Part shown: positions 54,097-61,721 of the stretch, one piece after another
Position numbering within the stretch: position 1 is the stretch's first letter
Layout of the letters: every line of letters starts with the position of its first letter
Assembly (NCBI RefSeq): GCF_002218045.2
Contig: NZ_AP018688.1
Coordinates: 45,618-109,617 of the forward strand
Length of the DNA stretch: 64,000 nucleotides
Reading direction: 5' to 3'
Source of the DNA: Vibrio rumoiensis
GTDB lineage: Bacteria; Pseudomonadota; Gammaproteobacteria; Enterobacterales; Vibrionaceae
Made by a program: the position numbers and the translations under genes
Notes under the pieces: model-generated
What the model saw: the letters and a program-made list of their open reading frames with translations, nothing else
Told to the model about the DNA's origin: nothing
Database searches by the model: none

Positions 54097-54495
54097 TTAG
54101 CACCAGGATACAGGTATGTGACAGCGTAGAGAGCAAATAACGACCCCCTCAACAGAAAACGAATCTAAATCATGAATCGAAATAGGCGCATAATCATCAT
54201 TGGATGACAACAGTAACCCTCGTTGAGTGTTGATTCGCTTGCACACGAACTCGCCATTAAAGTTAGCTACAATAATGCTGTTATTAACCACATTCACTGC
54301 CCTATCGACGATTAAAATATCATCATCAAAAATGCCATCATCACGCATAGATTCTCCAGAGACGCGACTAAAAAATGTTGCATGGGGGTGCTTAATCAAA
54401 AGCGCATCAAGATCTAACCCTAGTTGAGAGTATTCCGAGGCTGGAGATTCAAAACCGGTTATACCGGCACTGACAGAAATTGGAGTGACTTTCAT
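54097..54495 (-). CDS. umuD: UmuD-type LexA/S24-family self-cleaving protein
   Basis: 132 residues from ATG 54495 (the frame extends to 54564 across the SOS box). Serine-lysine dyad visible as SGESMRDDGIF (Ser) and GEFVCKRINTQ (Lys). RecA-stimulated cleavage yields UmuD', the partner of UmuC. The cleavage region GITGFESPASEY contains an ITGFESP stretch where a Cys/Ala-Gly is usual, so the exact site is unclear. Confidence 0.93.
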   Translation of the reverse strand: MKVTPISVSAGITGFESPASEYSQLGLDLDALLIKHPHATFFSRVSGESMRDDGIFDDDILIVDRAVNVVNNSIIVANFNGEFVCKRINTQRGLLLSSNDDYAPISIHDLDSFSVEGVVICSLRCHIPVSWC

Positions 54496-54515
54496 GGAAA
54501 CACCTAAAAATAATA

Positions 54516-54531
54516 CTGTATAAATACACAG
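54516..54531. promoter_or_regulatory. LexA (SOS) box of umuDC
   Basis: CTGTATAAATACACAG, with the CTG-N10-CAG arrangement, 21 bp upstream of the umuD start. Confidence 0.9.
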
Positions 54532-54653
54532 TGTTATTTTTAGGGATATTGTTCGAAAACGCAAGGAGAAACTAATTTCTCATTACAAGGAGTGAAGTTT
54601 GATTGTTATTTGATCTACACTTACTAATAAAATTAACAGGGTAAGGAAGCTAT

Positions 54654-55022
54654 ATGGTACGTACGGTCACTCCTCTAATATACTTAGTTACCTTTTTTGC
54701 CTACTCATCAGAGCCAATAACATTTGGAATCAGTGACACAAAAAAATCAATCATGGAGATTTCAGCAGAAACACTCAATAGTTACCATGAGGATTCCTTT
54801 TTTAAACGCTTCTTCCCAGTAACAAGCCAAATTAATTTTTATCATTGGAAAGCTACTGAAGATGATAATTTTATTTACTTACCAGGACAGACCTATTTTC
54901 CAGATGATCCGCATTGCTGCCCTACAGGTTTATTATTAAAAGTAGATAAAAAATCACATCAATTGCTATCGGTAGAAATACCGAGAGAGAAAAACAAGAA
55001 CTATGATTACCGTTCTCCTTAA
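54654..55022 (+). CDS. Hypothetical secreted protein, 122 aa
   Basis: AAGGAAGCTAT precedes the ATG. A hydrophobic N-terminus (VTPLIYLVTFFAYSSE) looks like a signal peptide with cleavage near residue 19. The mature part has a CC pair (DPHCCPTGLL) and no recognised domain. Divergent from umuD. Confidence 0.55.
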   Translation: MVRTVTPLIYLVTFFAYSSEPITFGISDTKKSIMEISAETLNSYHEDSFFKRFFPVTSQINFYHWKATEDDNFIYLPGQTYFPDDPHCCPTGLLLKVDKKSHQLLSVEIPREKNKNYDYRSP

Positions 55023-55157
55023 TTGAGTGGGAGTGTGGTTAACTTCATCTATGAATAGTTCCCTCCTCAGAGAAAGTCGAGCATCCTGTCTTAAATAAAG
55101 GAAAGATAAGAAAATTTGAAATGATGTGGTGAAGTGTGTCAATCGAAGATTGTCCAC

Positions 55158-55166
55158 TTATCCACA
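55158..55166 (+). promoter_or_regulatory. DnaA box in oriV2
   Basis: TTATCCACA, exact consensus, about 110 bp from the first iteron of repB2. Confidence 0.8.
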
Positions 55167-55264
55167 TCAGCTATAAGATCTATTTAATACTATTAAAACT
55201 ATAATATCTATGAGATCTATAAAAACTATAGACATTGTAAGTCTTTGTTTTAATTTAAATTAAA

Positions 55265-55425
55265 TGCATTTTTTGATCACTTTTTAGGTGGGTTGATCAC
55301 ATATTTTAGGTATTAATGATCACATTGTAGGCTTCTTTGATCTTAATTTAGGTGTTTTGATAACACTTTTTAGGTGTTCTTGATCATTTATTAGGTGTTT
55401 TGATGACACAATTTAGGTAATTAAT
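55265..55425. repeat. oriV2: TTTAGGTG iterons of repB2
   Basis: Seven direct iterons, consensus TTGATNACANNTTTAGGTGT, have TAGG at 55285, 55307, 55328, 55349, 55371, 55392 and 55414 (21-22 bp spacing). Additional copies in both orientations occur at 55465-55475, 55573-55583 and upstream of repB2 (56700-56745), likely for autoregulation. The array lies beyond the 3' end of repB2, unlike oriV1. Confidence 0.87.
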
Positions 55426-55611
55426 GGTTTTGCTAATGACAAAACCACATTTTTGATACCTTTTACCTAAATTATGTTATCTGCATGCTTGGATCTTAGT
55501 TGCCAAAGCTAAGATCTGTTTTGGCAACCTAAAAAGTGTTATGAATGCAACATTTTTAGTGAGTAGATAACATAATTTAGGTATATACACCTGAAAAGTG
55601 TTATCTAGATC

Positions 55612-56679
55612 TCAGTAATCAGGGTTGTCGTTTATCTCAATGAGAGTATTAATTTTTTCTAAAACGGAGTCCACTTCCACTTCTTCTTGCTGTGGCTCTA
55701 TGATTGCTTGGCGTTTTGCTAAGCTTTGGTCCACTTTATTTGCATACTCATCTTTGCCTAAGTATCGGTATGCCATTGACAGCTTGATAAGTTCTTCATC
55801 AGATAGGCGTTCTTTATGCTGTAAGCGCTTTAGTTCAAGTACTTGAATCGTGTTTTTAGCATCATGTAGATTGAGCTCTTCAACGTTACCTTGTTTAAGC
55901 CAACGGAATAAGAATTTTATCTCTACGATACGATTCCCCTTCTTGATAAGTTCAAAGCCTTTATCGCCATTGCTACTTTCTAAAAATAAGAGTTCTTTTT
56001 TGATTGTTGGGTGCTTAGAAAGTTCTTCAATACTGTTACGAATACAACGTTTCATGAAGACACTGTTGTTTTTAAAAGAGCTTTTATCTTTTTTAAGTTT
56101 TCCAGCCTCATCAAGTAAACCAAAAACACCTTTCAAATCATTCAGTTTTTGAGGGTGCATTTCAAAACCTTGGTCTTTAAAGCGGCTTAATAATTCATAG
56201 AGTCGCTTTGAGTATTCTTTATTAAGATCAAGAAAGTTATGTGTATTGATAAGCGCAAACCCTTGATTATACTCAATGTACTCGGCTTTAAGCATATCGT
56301 TCGGCACCATCGTTAACACGCCGTTTTTGTATTTTATATTTTTGAATAAAGGGCGGTAATCAAATTCTACCTCTCCCCTACTCGTCTCTATTTTTATCCC
56401 AACTTTATGGCTGGCAAGTCGGTTGGCCACTGGGCTTAAGTTACTGCCTATGTGTTTAGAATTAATACCGAGCCATTCAGAAAGTTGGTGTGATGTGAAC
56501 TCATAATGAGGTGTGTTTTTATCCCAGTCGGTAACTTTCATGTTAGCAATCATAAGAGCAAAAAGGTCGGCTTCTCGTGCAGACAGGTCTTGTCTGCTAA
56601 ATACAAGTTGATGGCCTTTCTTTATGTGTTTTGGGAGCTTGTCGCTTACGACTGGGTAATATAAAGACTGATCTTCCAT
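55612..56679 (-). CDS. repB: RepB2: Rep_3-family replication initiator
   Basis: 355 residues from ATG 56679. Same two-winged-helix layout as RepB1 (KKGHQLVFSRQDLSAREADLFALMIANM, YSKRLYELLSRFK, FLFRWLKQGNVEELNL). Iterons of the TTTAGGTG type lie on both sides. The two initiators are clear paralogues with separate iteron specificity, which allows them to coexist on one molecule. The frame extends to 56736 without a good start. Confidence 0.9.
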   Translation of the reverse strand: MEDQSLYYPVVSDKLPKHIKKGHQLVFSRQDLSAREADLFALMIANMKVTDWDKNTPHYEFTSHQLSEWLGINSKHIGSNLSPVANRLASHKVGIKIETSRGEVEFDYRPLFKNIKYKNGVLTMVPNDMLKAEYIEYNQGFALINTHNFLDLNKEYSKRLYELLSRFKDQGFEMHPQKLNDLKGVFGLLDEAGKLKKDKSSFKNNSVFMKRCIRNSIEELSKHPTIKKELLFLESSNGDKGFELIKKGNRIVEIKFLFRWLKQGNVEELNLHDAKNTIQVLELKRLQHKERLSDEELIKLSMAYRYLGKDEYANKVDQSLAKRQAIIEPQQEEVEVDSVLEKINTLIEINDNPDY

Positions 56680-56774
56680 TCTAATAATCCAAATGACATA
56701 ATTTAGGTGATAATAACAGAATTTAGGTAGTGACACCTAGATTTTGTTATCTAGTTGGTATATCTATCACCTGG

Positions 56775-56798
56775 ATTATTCAGGCTGAATATTGACAA
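56775..56798. other. Candidate parS site 1
   Basis: ATTCAGGCTGAATATTGACAA core, with the palindrome ATTCAG-G-CTGAAT. Repeated identically at 57421-57444 and with two changes inside parB. Inferred ParB binding site from repetition and location. Confidence 0.5.
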
Positions 56799-57420
56799 AA
56801 AATATTCGATGTAAACAGGAGTTAACCTTTAAAGTGGTGTGTGTTTGGTTAGCTACTGTTTTAAAGGAAGAAGGAGACTCATTGGAATCTATCGTCCCTA
56901 CCCTACTCCTTAAGTAAATTTGTATACTATTTTTAATTCGATGATTATTTGTGAACCCGGTAGTAGTAACGTTGAATAGCTTTGAAGCAACTGCCTGAGA
57001 GGTATAAAGAATCATAGTGAACCAAATTAGGTTTTGACAGAATTGAGTCAGTAGCTTTATTAATTGATAAATAATTAAAGGTATTGATAAGTTGCTTAGT
57101 GAAGCGTCCAATCTTGTTATCACTATCGTTCAATATTCGAGACAGCAACGTCCAAATATAAAGGACTAACAAGCGGCAAATTCAGCCTGAGGTATTACAA
57201 CACTCATGCGTGCGAAATCATGGTATTAAAGTAGAATTTTTCTTCGTCGATTAACATAGTTGGAACAGGTTGGTTTTCCTATTTCACCACATATTCCTTC
57301 CTCAATACTCATGGTTTTCCACGTAGCACCGAGAACAAGCTCAGCTTCTACTTGAAGTAGGGGGCTAGACACATAAAGCTATGTTTATCTCTCATTCTAA
57401 AAGAGAGTGAATATTTATCA

Positions 57421-57444
57421 TTATTCAGGCTGAATATTGACAAG
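57421..57444. other. Candidate parS site 2
   Basis: Same 24 bp as at 56775-56798, same orientation, 646 bp away. A partial copy ATTCAGCCTGA occurs at about 57180. Confidence 0.5.
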
Positions 57445-57542
57445 AGTTAAACGTAAAGTATCCAAAAATCGATACTTAAATAAGAAAGCGTATCAGTATA
57501 GTGATACGATATTACTGTGTTCCTCTAGATTAGATATTAATT

Positions 57543-57640
57543 TTGACATCCTCCCCCTGCTAAGTCGCAGGGGGATTCCCATTACTAGGGCGCACGCTAA
57601 ATTGCTTTAGGTGCAAGTTCCTGATTCATCAAGCGGCTAA
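57543..57640 (-). ncRNA. Likely right-end guide RNA (reRNA/omega RNA) scaffold of TnpB
   Basis: By analogy with other IS605 elements, the RNA scaffold overlaps the tnpB 3' end and the right end. Here that stretch folds into several hairpins, including the CCCCCTGC/GCAGGGGG stem. The guide would be read from the flank beyond 57543 (minus strand). Inferred; promoter and ends not seen. Confidence 0.45.
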
Positions 57641-58807
57641 CGCCGACTCTCCACAGGCTAACAAGCGGTGTCCCCGCTCTAAAATATTTAATGCACCAAC
57701 AATATCCGCATTGTTGATGTAACCACACTCGACACACTCAAAATGAGCTTGTGTCTTGCGGTTTTCTCTCGATACATGACTACAGCAAGGGCAGGTTTGG
57801 CTTGTGTATTGAGCTGGTACAGCAACAACTAAGCCGCCATTCCATAACTGCTTATACTCAAGTTGTCTTCTGAACTCATACCAACCTTGATCGAGTATTG
57901 ATTTGTTCAGCCCTGACTTGGCTTTCACGTTCTTGCCGTGTTCTTCTGCATTGCCTTTCGATGATTTAGACATATTAGATACACGTAAGTCCTCAATCGC
58001 TATCATTGCGTGATTCTTGCTGATTTGATTTGAGGCTTTGTGTAGGTAGTCCTTGCGGCAATTCGCAATGAGAGTGTGTAGCTTTTGAATTTTGGCTTTC
58101 TGCTTCATCCAGTTGGCGGAAAATTTAACTTTTCTTGATAGCTTGCGCTGCTCGATAGCCAAGCGTTTTTCATGCTTGCGAAATGCGTTAAGCGGTTTTA
58201 GGTGCGAGCCGTCAGACAGCGTGATGAACTTGGCAACGCCCATATCAATACCAACGGCAGATGTAGTGTTATGCTTAGGCTCATCAATATCTTGCTCTAC
58301 TTGGAACGAGATATACCAGTGACCTGATTTAAAGCTCACGGTGCAGTTCTTGATGTTGCCTTGCACTTCTTGAGACTTGCGAAACTTCAACCAACCGAGC
58401 TTGCTTGGTAGTTTCACTCGCTTACCGTCTAGCTCGCAGTATTTGTTGAAGTTAACAAAGCGAATTGAGTCTTGGTTTTTGCCTTTTTTCTTAAATCTAG
58501 GCTTATCAGCCGCTAGTGACTTGTCGAAGCATCGCATCCAAGCACCATGCAAATCTTTAAGTTTTTGCTGTAGGTTATCGGTGTACGCCTCTTTGAGCCA
58601 AGTAAGGTCTTCTTCTTTTTTCCACTGCGTCACCAGTTTATTAAGCTCAAAAGCACTTGGGATCTTCTCGCCAGACTCCAGCTTATCTACGCAGTAACGC
58701 AAGCCTTGGTTCCACACAAATCGAGCATGACCGCAAAGCACAGCAAGCCTAGCCGCTTGAGCAGCAGTAGGCTCTAGTCGAAACTTGTATGCTTTACGTA
58801 TCAACAT
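57629..58807 (-). CDS. tnpB: TnpB, RNA-guided nuclease of the IS605 family
   Basis: 392 residues from ATG 58807 (MLIRKAYKFRLEPT, the standard TnpB start). RuvC acids in SAVGIDMGVAKFITL (Asp), MIAIEDLRVSNM (Glu) and NNADIVGALNI (Asp), zinc finger CPCC and CVEC in between. TnpB cuts DNA guided by a right-end RNA next to a target-adjacent motif and helps keep the element. The catalytic set is complete, so it is probably active. Confidence 0.93.
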   Translation of the reverse strand: MLIRKAYKFRLEPTAAQAARLAVLCGHARFVWNQGLRYCVDKLESGEKIPSAFELNKLVTQWKKEEDLTWLKEAYTDNLQQKLKDLHGAWMRCFDKSLAADKPRFKKKGKNQDSIRFVNFNKYCELDGKRVKLPSKLGWLKFRKSQEVQGNIKNCTVSFKSGHWYISFQVEQDIDEPKHNTTSAVGIDMGVAKFITLSDGSHLKPLNAFRKHEKRLAIEQRKLSRKVKFSANWMKQKAKIQKLHTLIANCRKDYLHKASNQISKNHAMIAIEDLRVSNMSKSSKGNAEEHGKNVKAKSGLNKSILDQGWYEFRRQLEYKQLWNGGLVVAVPAQYTSQTCPCCSHVSRENRKTQAHFECVECGYINNADIVGALNILERGHRLLACGESALAA

Positions 58808-58871
58808 GACAATCAGTGTGTAGAATGATAATGTATTTATTATAAGTATTTGCAACGAAAAGGCAATATCA

Positions 58872-59282
58872 GTGAGTGAAGAATTTAATAAAGGTCGGCA
58901 CAGTTGTTATTCACTACATTTACACCTCGTTTTCGTAACAAAATACAGGAGAAAAGTATTTGGAGATTTACACTTACAAAGCCTTGAGGCAACTTTTAGA
59001 GAGCTTTGCTTGGGTTTTGATGCGGAGTTAAAGGAATTTAACGGAGAGCCTGATCATGTTCACTTATTAATATCAACATCCCCGAAAACACCTAGCATTG
59101 CAAAACTGGTTAACTCGTTAAAAGCAACCAGTTCACGCAGGATTCGTAGAGAGTTTAATGATGTGGCAGGGGCGTTTGGTAAGAATGTTCTTTGGAGTCG
59201 TTCTTACTTTGCTGGAACATGCGGAGGTGCGCCACTAACAGTTATTCGCCAGTACATCGAACAACAGGATAGACCGCATTAA
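58872..59282 (+). CDS. tnpA: TnpA, IS200/IS605-type Y1 HUH transposase
   Basis: 136 residues, single-strand transposase. HUH motif in GEPDHVHLLIS, catalytic Tyr in VIRQYIEQQ, and N-terminal YSLHLHLVFVTKYRRKVF, the family signature. Divergent from tnpB with 64 bp between starts. Intact. Confidence 0.94.
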   Translation: MSEEFNKGRHSCYSLHLHLVFVTKYRRKVFGDLHLQSLEATFRELCLGFDAELKEFNGEPDHVHLLISTSPKTPSIAKLVNSLKATSSRRIRREFNDVAGAFGKNVLWSRSYFAGTCGGAPLTVIRQYIEQQDRPH

Positions 59283-59348
59283 GGTGCTATCGCACCTTTG
59301 GCTATTCCCCTCCCTGCTCTTTCGCAGGGAGTACCCTAGCCATTTAGG

Positions 59349-59591
59349 ATGGCTAAACATCTACATTCTCAGTATTTCGTAAAATCCATTGCAATTAAGC
59401 AGTTAAAGGAAAAAGTGAATAGTTTAATTGGCTTAAGGTTGCCGACAATGCCCAAACAAGGTTGGGTTCGCACTATTCGTGAAGCACTAGATATGTCAGG
59501 AGCTCAACTAGGGGCTAGGTTAGGTATATCTCGTAATAAAATTTCGATTCTTGAACGAAAAGAAGCAGACGGCAGCATAACAATAAATCAA
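59349..59591 (+). pseudogene. Mobile mystery protein A, N-terminal part
   Basis: HTH protein of the 'mobile mystery protein A' family (IKQLKEKVNSLIGLRLP, QGWVRTIREALDMSGAQLG, RLGISRNKISILERKEADG). Usually paired with a Fic-type 'mystery protein B'. The frame runs into the IS1595-type element after SITINQ. The first residues may come from the IS605 end, since AGG lies only one base before the ATG; the original start may be lost. Confidence 0.8.
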
Positions 59592-60299
59592 GGGGCTGTC
59601 CTAGATAATGAAAATTATCTAGGATGGTTTTATGAGAAAGAGTCGATTAAGTTGGTATAAGCAAAAAAGATTGATCGAACTGTTTGTTGCTGGAACGACA
59701 GCTAGAACAGCTTCATCGCTCGTGGGGGTGAATAAAACCACTGCTAGCTTCTATTTTCATCGACTTAGGATGATCATATTTGAACATCAAGAACATATGG
59801 AAATGTTTGATGGTGAAGTAGAAGCCGATGAAAGTTATTTTGGTGGTCAGCGTAAAGGTAAACGAGGCCGAGGGGCTGCTGGTAAAGTGCCTGTATTTGG
59901 GCTTTTAAAGCGCAATGGTAAGGTTTTTACGGTAATTATACCCAACGCCAAAGCTGAAACTCTTATCCCCATAATACGAGAAAAAGTTAAGCCAGATAGC
60001 ATTGTTTATACCGATACATGGCGTAGTTACAACGCTCTCGATGTGTCAGAATTTAAGCACTACAGGATAAATCACAGTCAATTATTTGCAGATAAAACAA
60101 ATCATATCAACGGAATTGAAAATTTTTGGAGTCAAGCAAAGCGCCATATGAGGAAGTTTAATGGTGTTCCAGAAGAGCATTTTTATCTGTATTTAAAGGA
60201 ATGCGAATGGCGATTTAACAACAGTAACCCAAAGAGCCAATTAAATGAATTAACTCAATGGGTTAAAGTAAGTATGGGTTAGTTATCTAGGACAGCCCC
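59592..60299 (+). mobile_element. IS1595-family (IS1016-like) element
   Basis: 17-bp perfect inverted ends GGGGCTGTCCTAGATAA (59592-59608; inverted at 60283-60299) and a perfect 8-bp target duplication TAAATCAA (59584-59591 and 60300-60307). 708 bp with one transposase gene. Removing it with one duplication restores the reading frame of the host gene exactly. Confidence 0.95.
59632..60282 (+). CDS. IS1595-family transposase (IS1016 group)
   Basis: 216 residues with the ISXO2-like DDE core: VEADESYFGGQRKGKRGRG (Asp), IVYTDTWRSYNAL (Asp), NHINGIENFWSQAKRH (the N-x-x-E type signature with Glu) and an N-terminal HTH (TTARTASSLVGVNKTTASFY). Intact. Confidence 0.94.
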   Translation: MRKSRLSWYKQKRLIELFVAGTTARTASSLVGVNKTTASFYFHRLRMIIFEHQEHMEMFDGEVEADESYFGGQRKGKRGRGAAGKVPVFGLLKRNGKVFTVIIPNAKAETLIPIIREKVKPDSIVYTDTWRSYNALDVSEFKHYRINHSQLFADKTNHINGIENFWSQAKRHMRKFNGVPEEHFYLYLKECEWRFNNSNPKSQLNELTQWVKVSMG

Positions 60300-60307
60300 T
60301 AAATCAA

Positions 60308-60547
60308 TTAAAGCAGTTAGCATCAGGCGTAGATTCTGAGTTGCTCTATGCCATTGTACCGAAACAAACAGTGGAACAAACCATAGAAGAACGAGCTTAT
60401 GATTTGGCGAAAAATTTAGTTGATATTACTAATCAACATATGTTTTTGGAAATGCAGCAACTAAGTCCTGAAAAACAAAATGAAATGATTAGGTTATTGG
60501 CTGATGAAATAAAACAATCAGGTGGTCGGGCGCTGTGGAAGTCTTAA
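60308..60547 (+). pseudogene. Mobile mystery protein A, C-terminal part
   Basis: Continues LKQLASGVDSELLYAIVPKQ in frame after removal of the IS1595-type element and ends RALWKS. The gene would have about 160 residues in all. The usual partner gene (Fic-type protein B) is missing; an IS30-type element lies next. Confidence 0.82.
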
Positions 60548-60582
60548 TAAAAGTAATGATTATTAGTATAGAGAGAGCATTG

Positions 60583-60612
60583 AAATAAAACTGAGGCTTT
60601 TTTAATGAAGTC
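60583..60612. terminator. Terminator after mobile mystery protein A gene
   Basis: Stem AACTGAG / CTCAGTT with a loop containing TTTTTT; flanking A and T tracts allow use in either direction. It may be a weak one because of the large loop. Confidence 0.55.
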
Positions 60613-60629
60613 TCAGTTTATTATCCCCG

Positions 60630-61710
60630 AATTCAACTGCGAAGTGCGACACTCGCCAATATCAAGCAGCCAATGCCATTTCTTTAAATACAATCGCTGG
60701 CTGCTTGAAGCCTAAACACTTTCTTGGTCGATAATTTATTCGCGATAGAGCGAATTCAATATCGCTATCCGTTACTGTTGTTAGATCGGTTCCTTTTTTC
60801 ACATATTGCCTTAAAAGGCCGTTAGCATTCTCATTGGCTCCACGCTCCCAAGAGCTATAAGGGTGGGCAAAATACACATCAGCTTCCAACTCCTTTGCGA
60901 TGGTTTCATGACCTGCAAACTCTCTCCCGTTATCTGCCGTGATGGTATGCACATGCTCCTTATAAGGCATGAGTAGCTCTATGGTTGCTTTGGTGACATC
61001 ATCTGCTGACTTAGATGGCACTTTTTTTACCACGTAAAATCGTGTTTTACGCTCCAAAATAGTCACCATAGCCCCAGTGCCGTGTTTGCCTAAGACAGTG
61101 TCGATTTCCCAATCACCAAATCGCTCCTTACTGTCAACGATGCTTGGCCGAACATCGATAGAAACGGCATTCTTGATAGCGGGCGCTTTTTCTTTTTTAC
61201 CGCGACGATACCGCTTGTGTCCTTGTCTCAAATGGCGATATAGCTTGCCACCCAAGCGTTTATCCTGTGCAACAAATCGGTAGATCCACTCATGGCTGAC
61301 AGCGGCACCGACTTTCGTTAATACACTGGAAATTTGCTCTGGGCTCCAATCCGCTTCTAAAAGCAAGCGGATAAAATCAACACGCTCCTGTGGTATACGG
61401 TATTTACGCGCTGATGTGCGTTTTTTGATTGATAACATCTGGGCTTCGTTAGGACAATAATGTCTGCCCTTGCGGCCGCGTTTAAGCTCCCGATATACCG
61501 TAGAGCGATGGCACTGAACAGTTTTAGCTATTTCAGAAACCGAAATTCCCCGTTCCAAAAGAGCCGAAATCTGATATCTTCTGCCCTCGGTCAACTGCTG
61601 ATAATTCATGGTAGTACTGCTTGTTTCTTTGACGAGAAGAGCGTACCACTTTTAGCAGTTGGCCTCCTCTTCTACACCTTTCCATGAATGTCGCACTTAT
61701 TATCTGAAAT
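60630..61710 (-). mobile_element. IS30-family element
   Basis: Imperfect inverted ends sharing AAGTGCGACAYTC (60642-60654 and inverted 61686-61698) with outer bases AATTCA / ATTTCA. With these borders a 2-bp CG duplication flanks it (60628-60629, 61711-61712), as usual for IS30. About 1081 bp with one transposase gene. It ends 12 bp before the parB stop. Confidence 0.85.
60662..61609 (-). CDS. IS30-family transposase
   Basis: 315 residues. N-terminal HTH (RYQISALLERGISVSEIAKT followed by QCHRSTVYRELKRG), second DNA-binding region, then the DDE core: FGDWEIDTVLGKHG (Asp), HTITADNGREFAGHE (Asp) and SSWERGANENANGLLRQY (Glu). Intact. Confidence 0.95.
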   Translation of the reverse strand: MNYQQLTEGRRYQISALLERGISVSEIAKTVQCHRSTVYRELKRGRKGRHYCPNEAQMLSIKKRTSARKYRIPQERVDFIRLLLEADWSPEQISSVLTKVGAAVSHEWIYRFVAQDKRLGGKLYRHLRQGHKRYRRGKKEKAPAIKNAVSIDVRPSIVDSKERFGDWEIDTVLGKHGTGAMVTILERKTRFYVVKKVPSKSADDVTKATIELLMPYKEHVHTITADNGREFAGHETIAKELEADVYFAHPYSSWERGANENANGLLRQYVKKGTDLTTVTDSDIEFALSRINYRPRKCLGFKQPAIVFKEMALAA

Positions 61711-61721
61711 CGGGTCTAAAC

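Larger units (their letters stand above)
56737..57542. other. Intergenic region between repB2 and the IS605-type element
   Basis: Contains two copies of the candidate centromere motif. A minus frame at 56945-57172 (75 codons, TTG start) has a fairly protein-like sequence (RILNDSDNKIGRFTKQLINT) and could be a gene remnant; an overlapping frame at 56776-57123 looks random. No confident gene. Confidence 0.4.
57543..59345. mobile_element. IS605-type element with divergent tnpA and tnpB
   Basis: tnpB runs left, tnpA right. Subterminal hairpins typical of the family are present: CCCCCTGC / GCAGGGGG near 57553-57574, ending outward in GTCAA (57543-57547, minus strand), and CTCCCTGC / GCAGGGAG near 59309-59330. 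These elements move as single strands and make no target duplication. The right boundary is uncertain by about 30 bp; it lies close to or inside the start of the next gene. Confidence 0.8.

Noticed and set aside
56776..57123. 115-codon minus frame between repB2 and the IS605-type element
   Set aside because: Weak composition, ends within the candidate parS motif and overlaps another frame; not supported as a gene.
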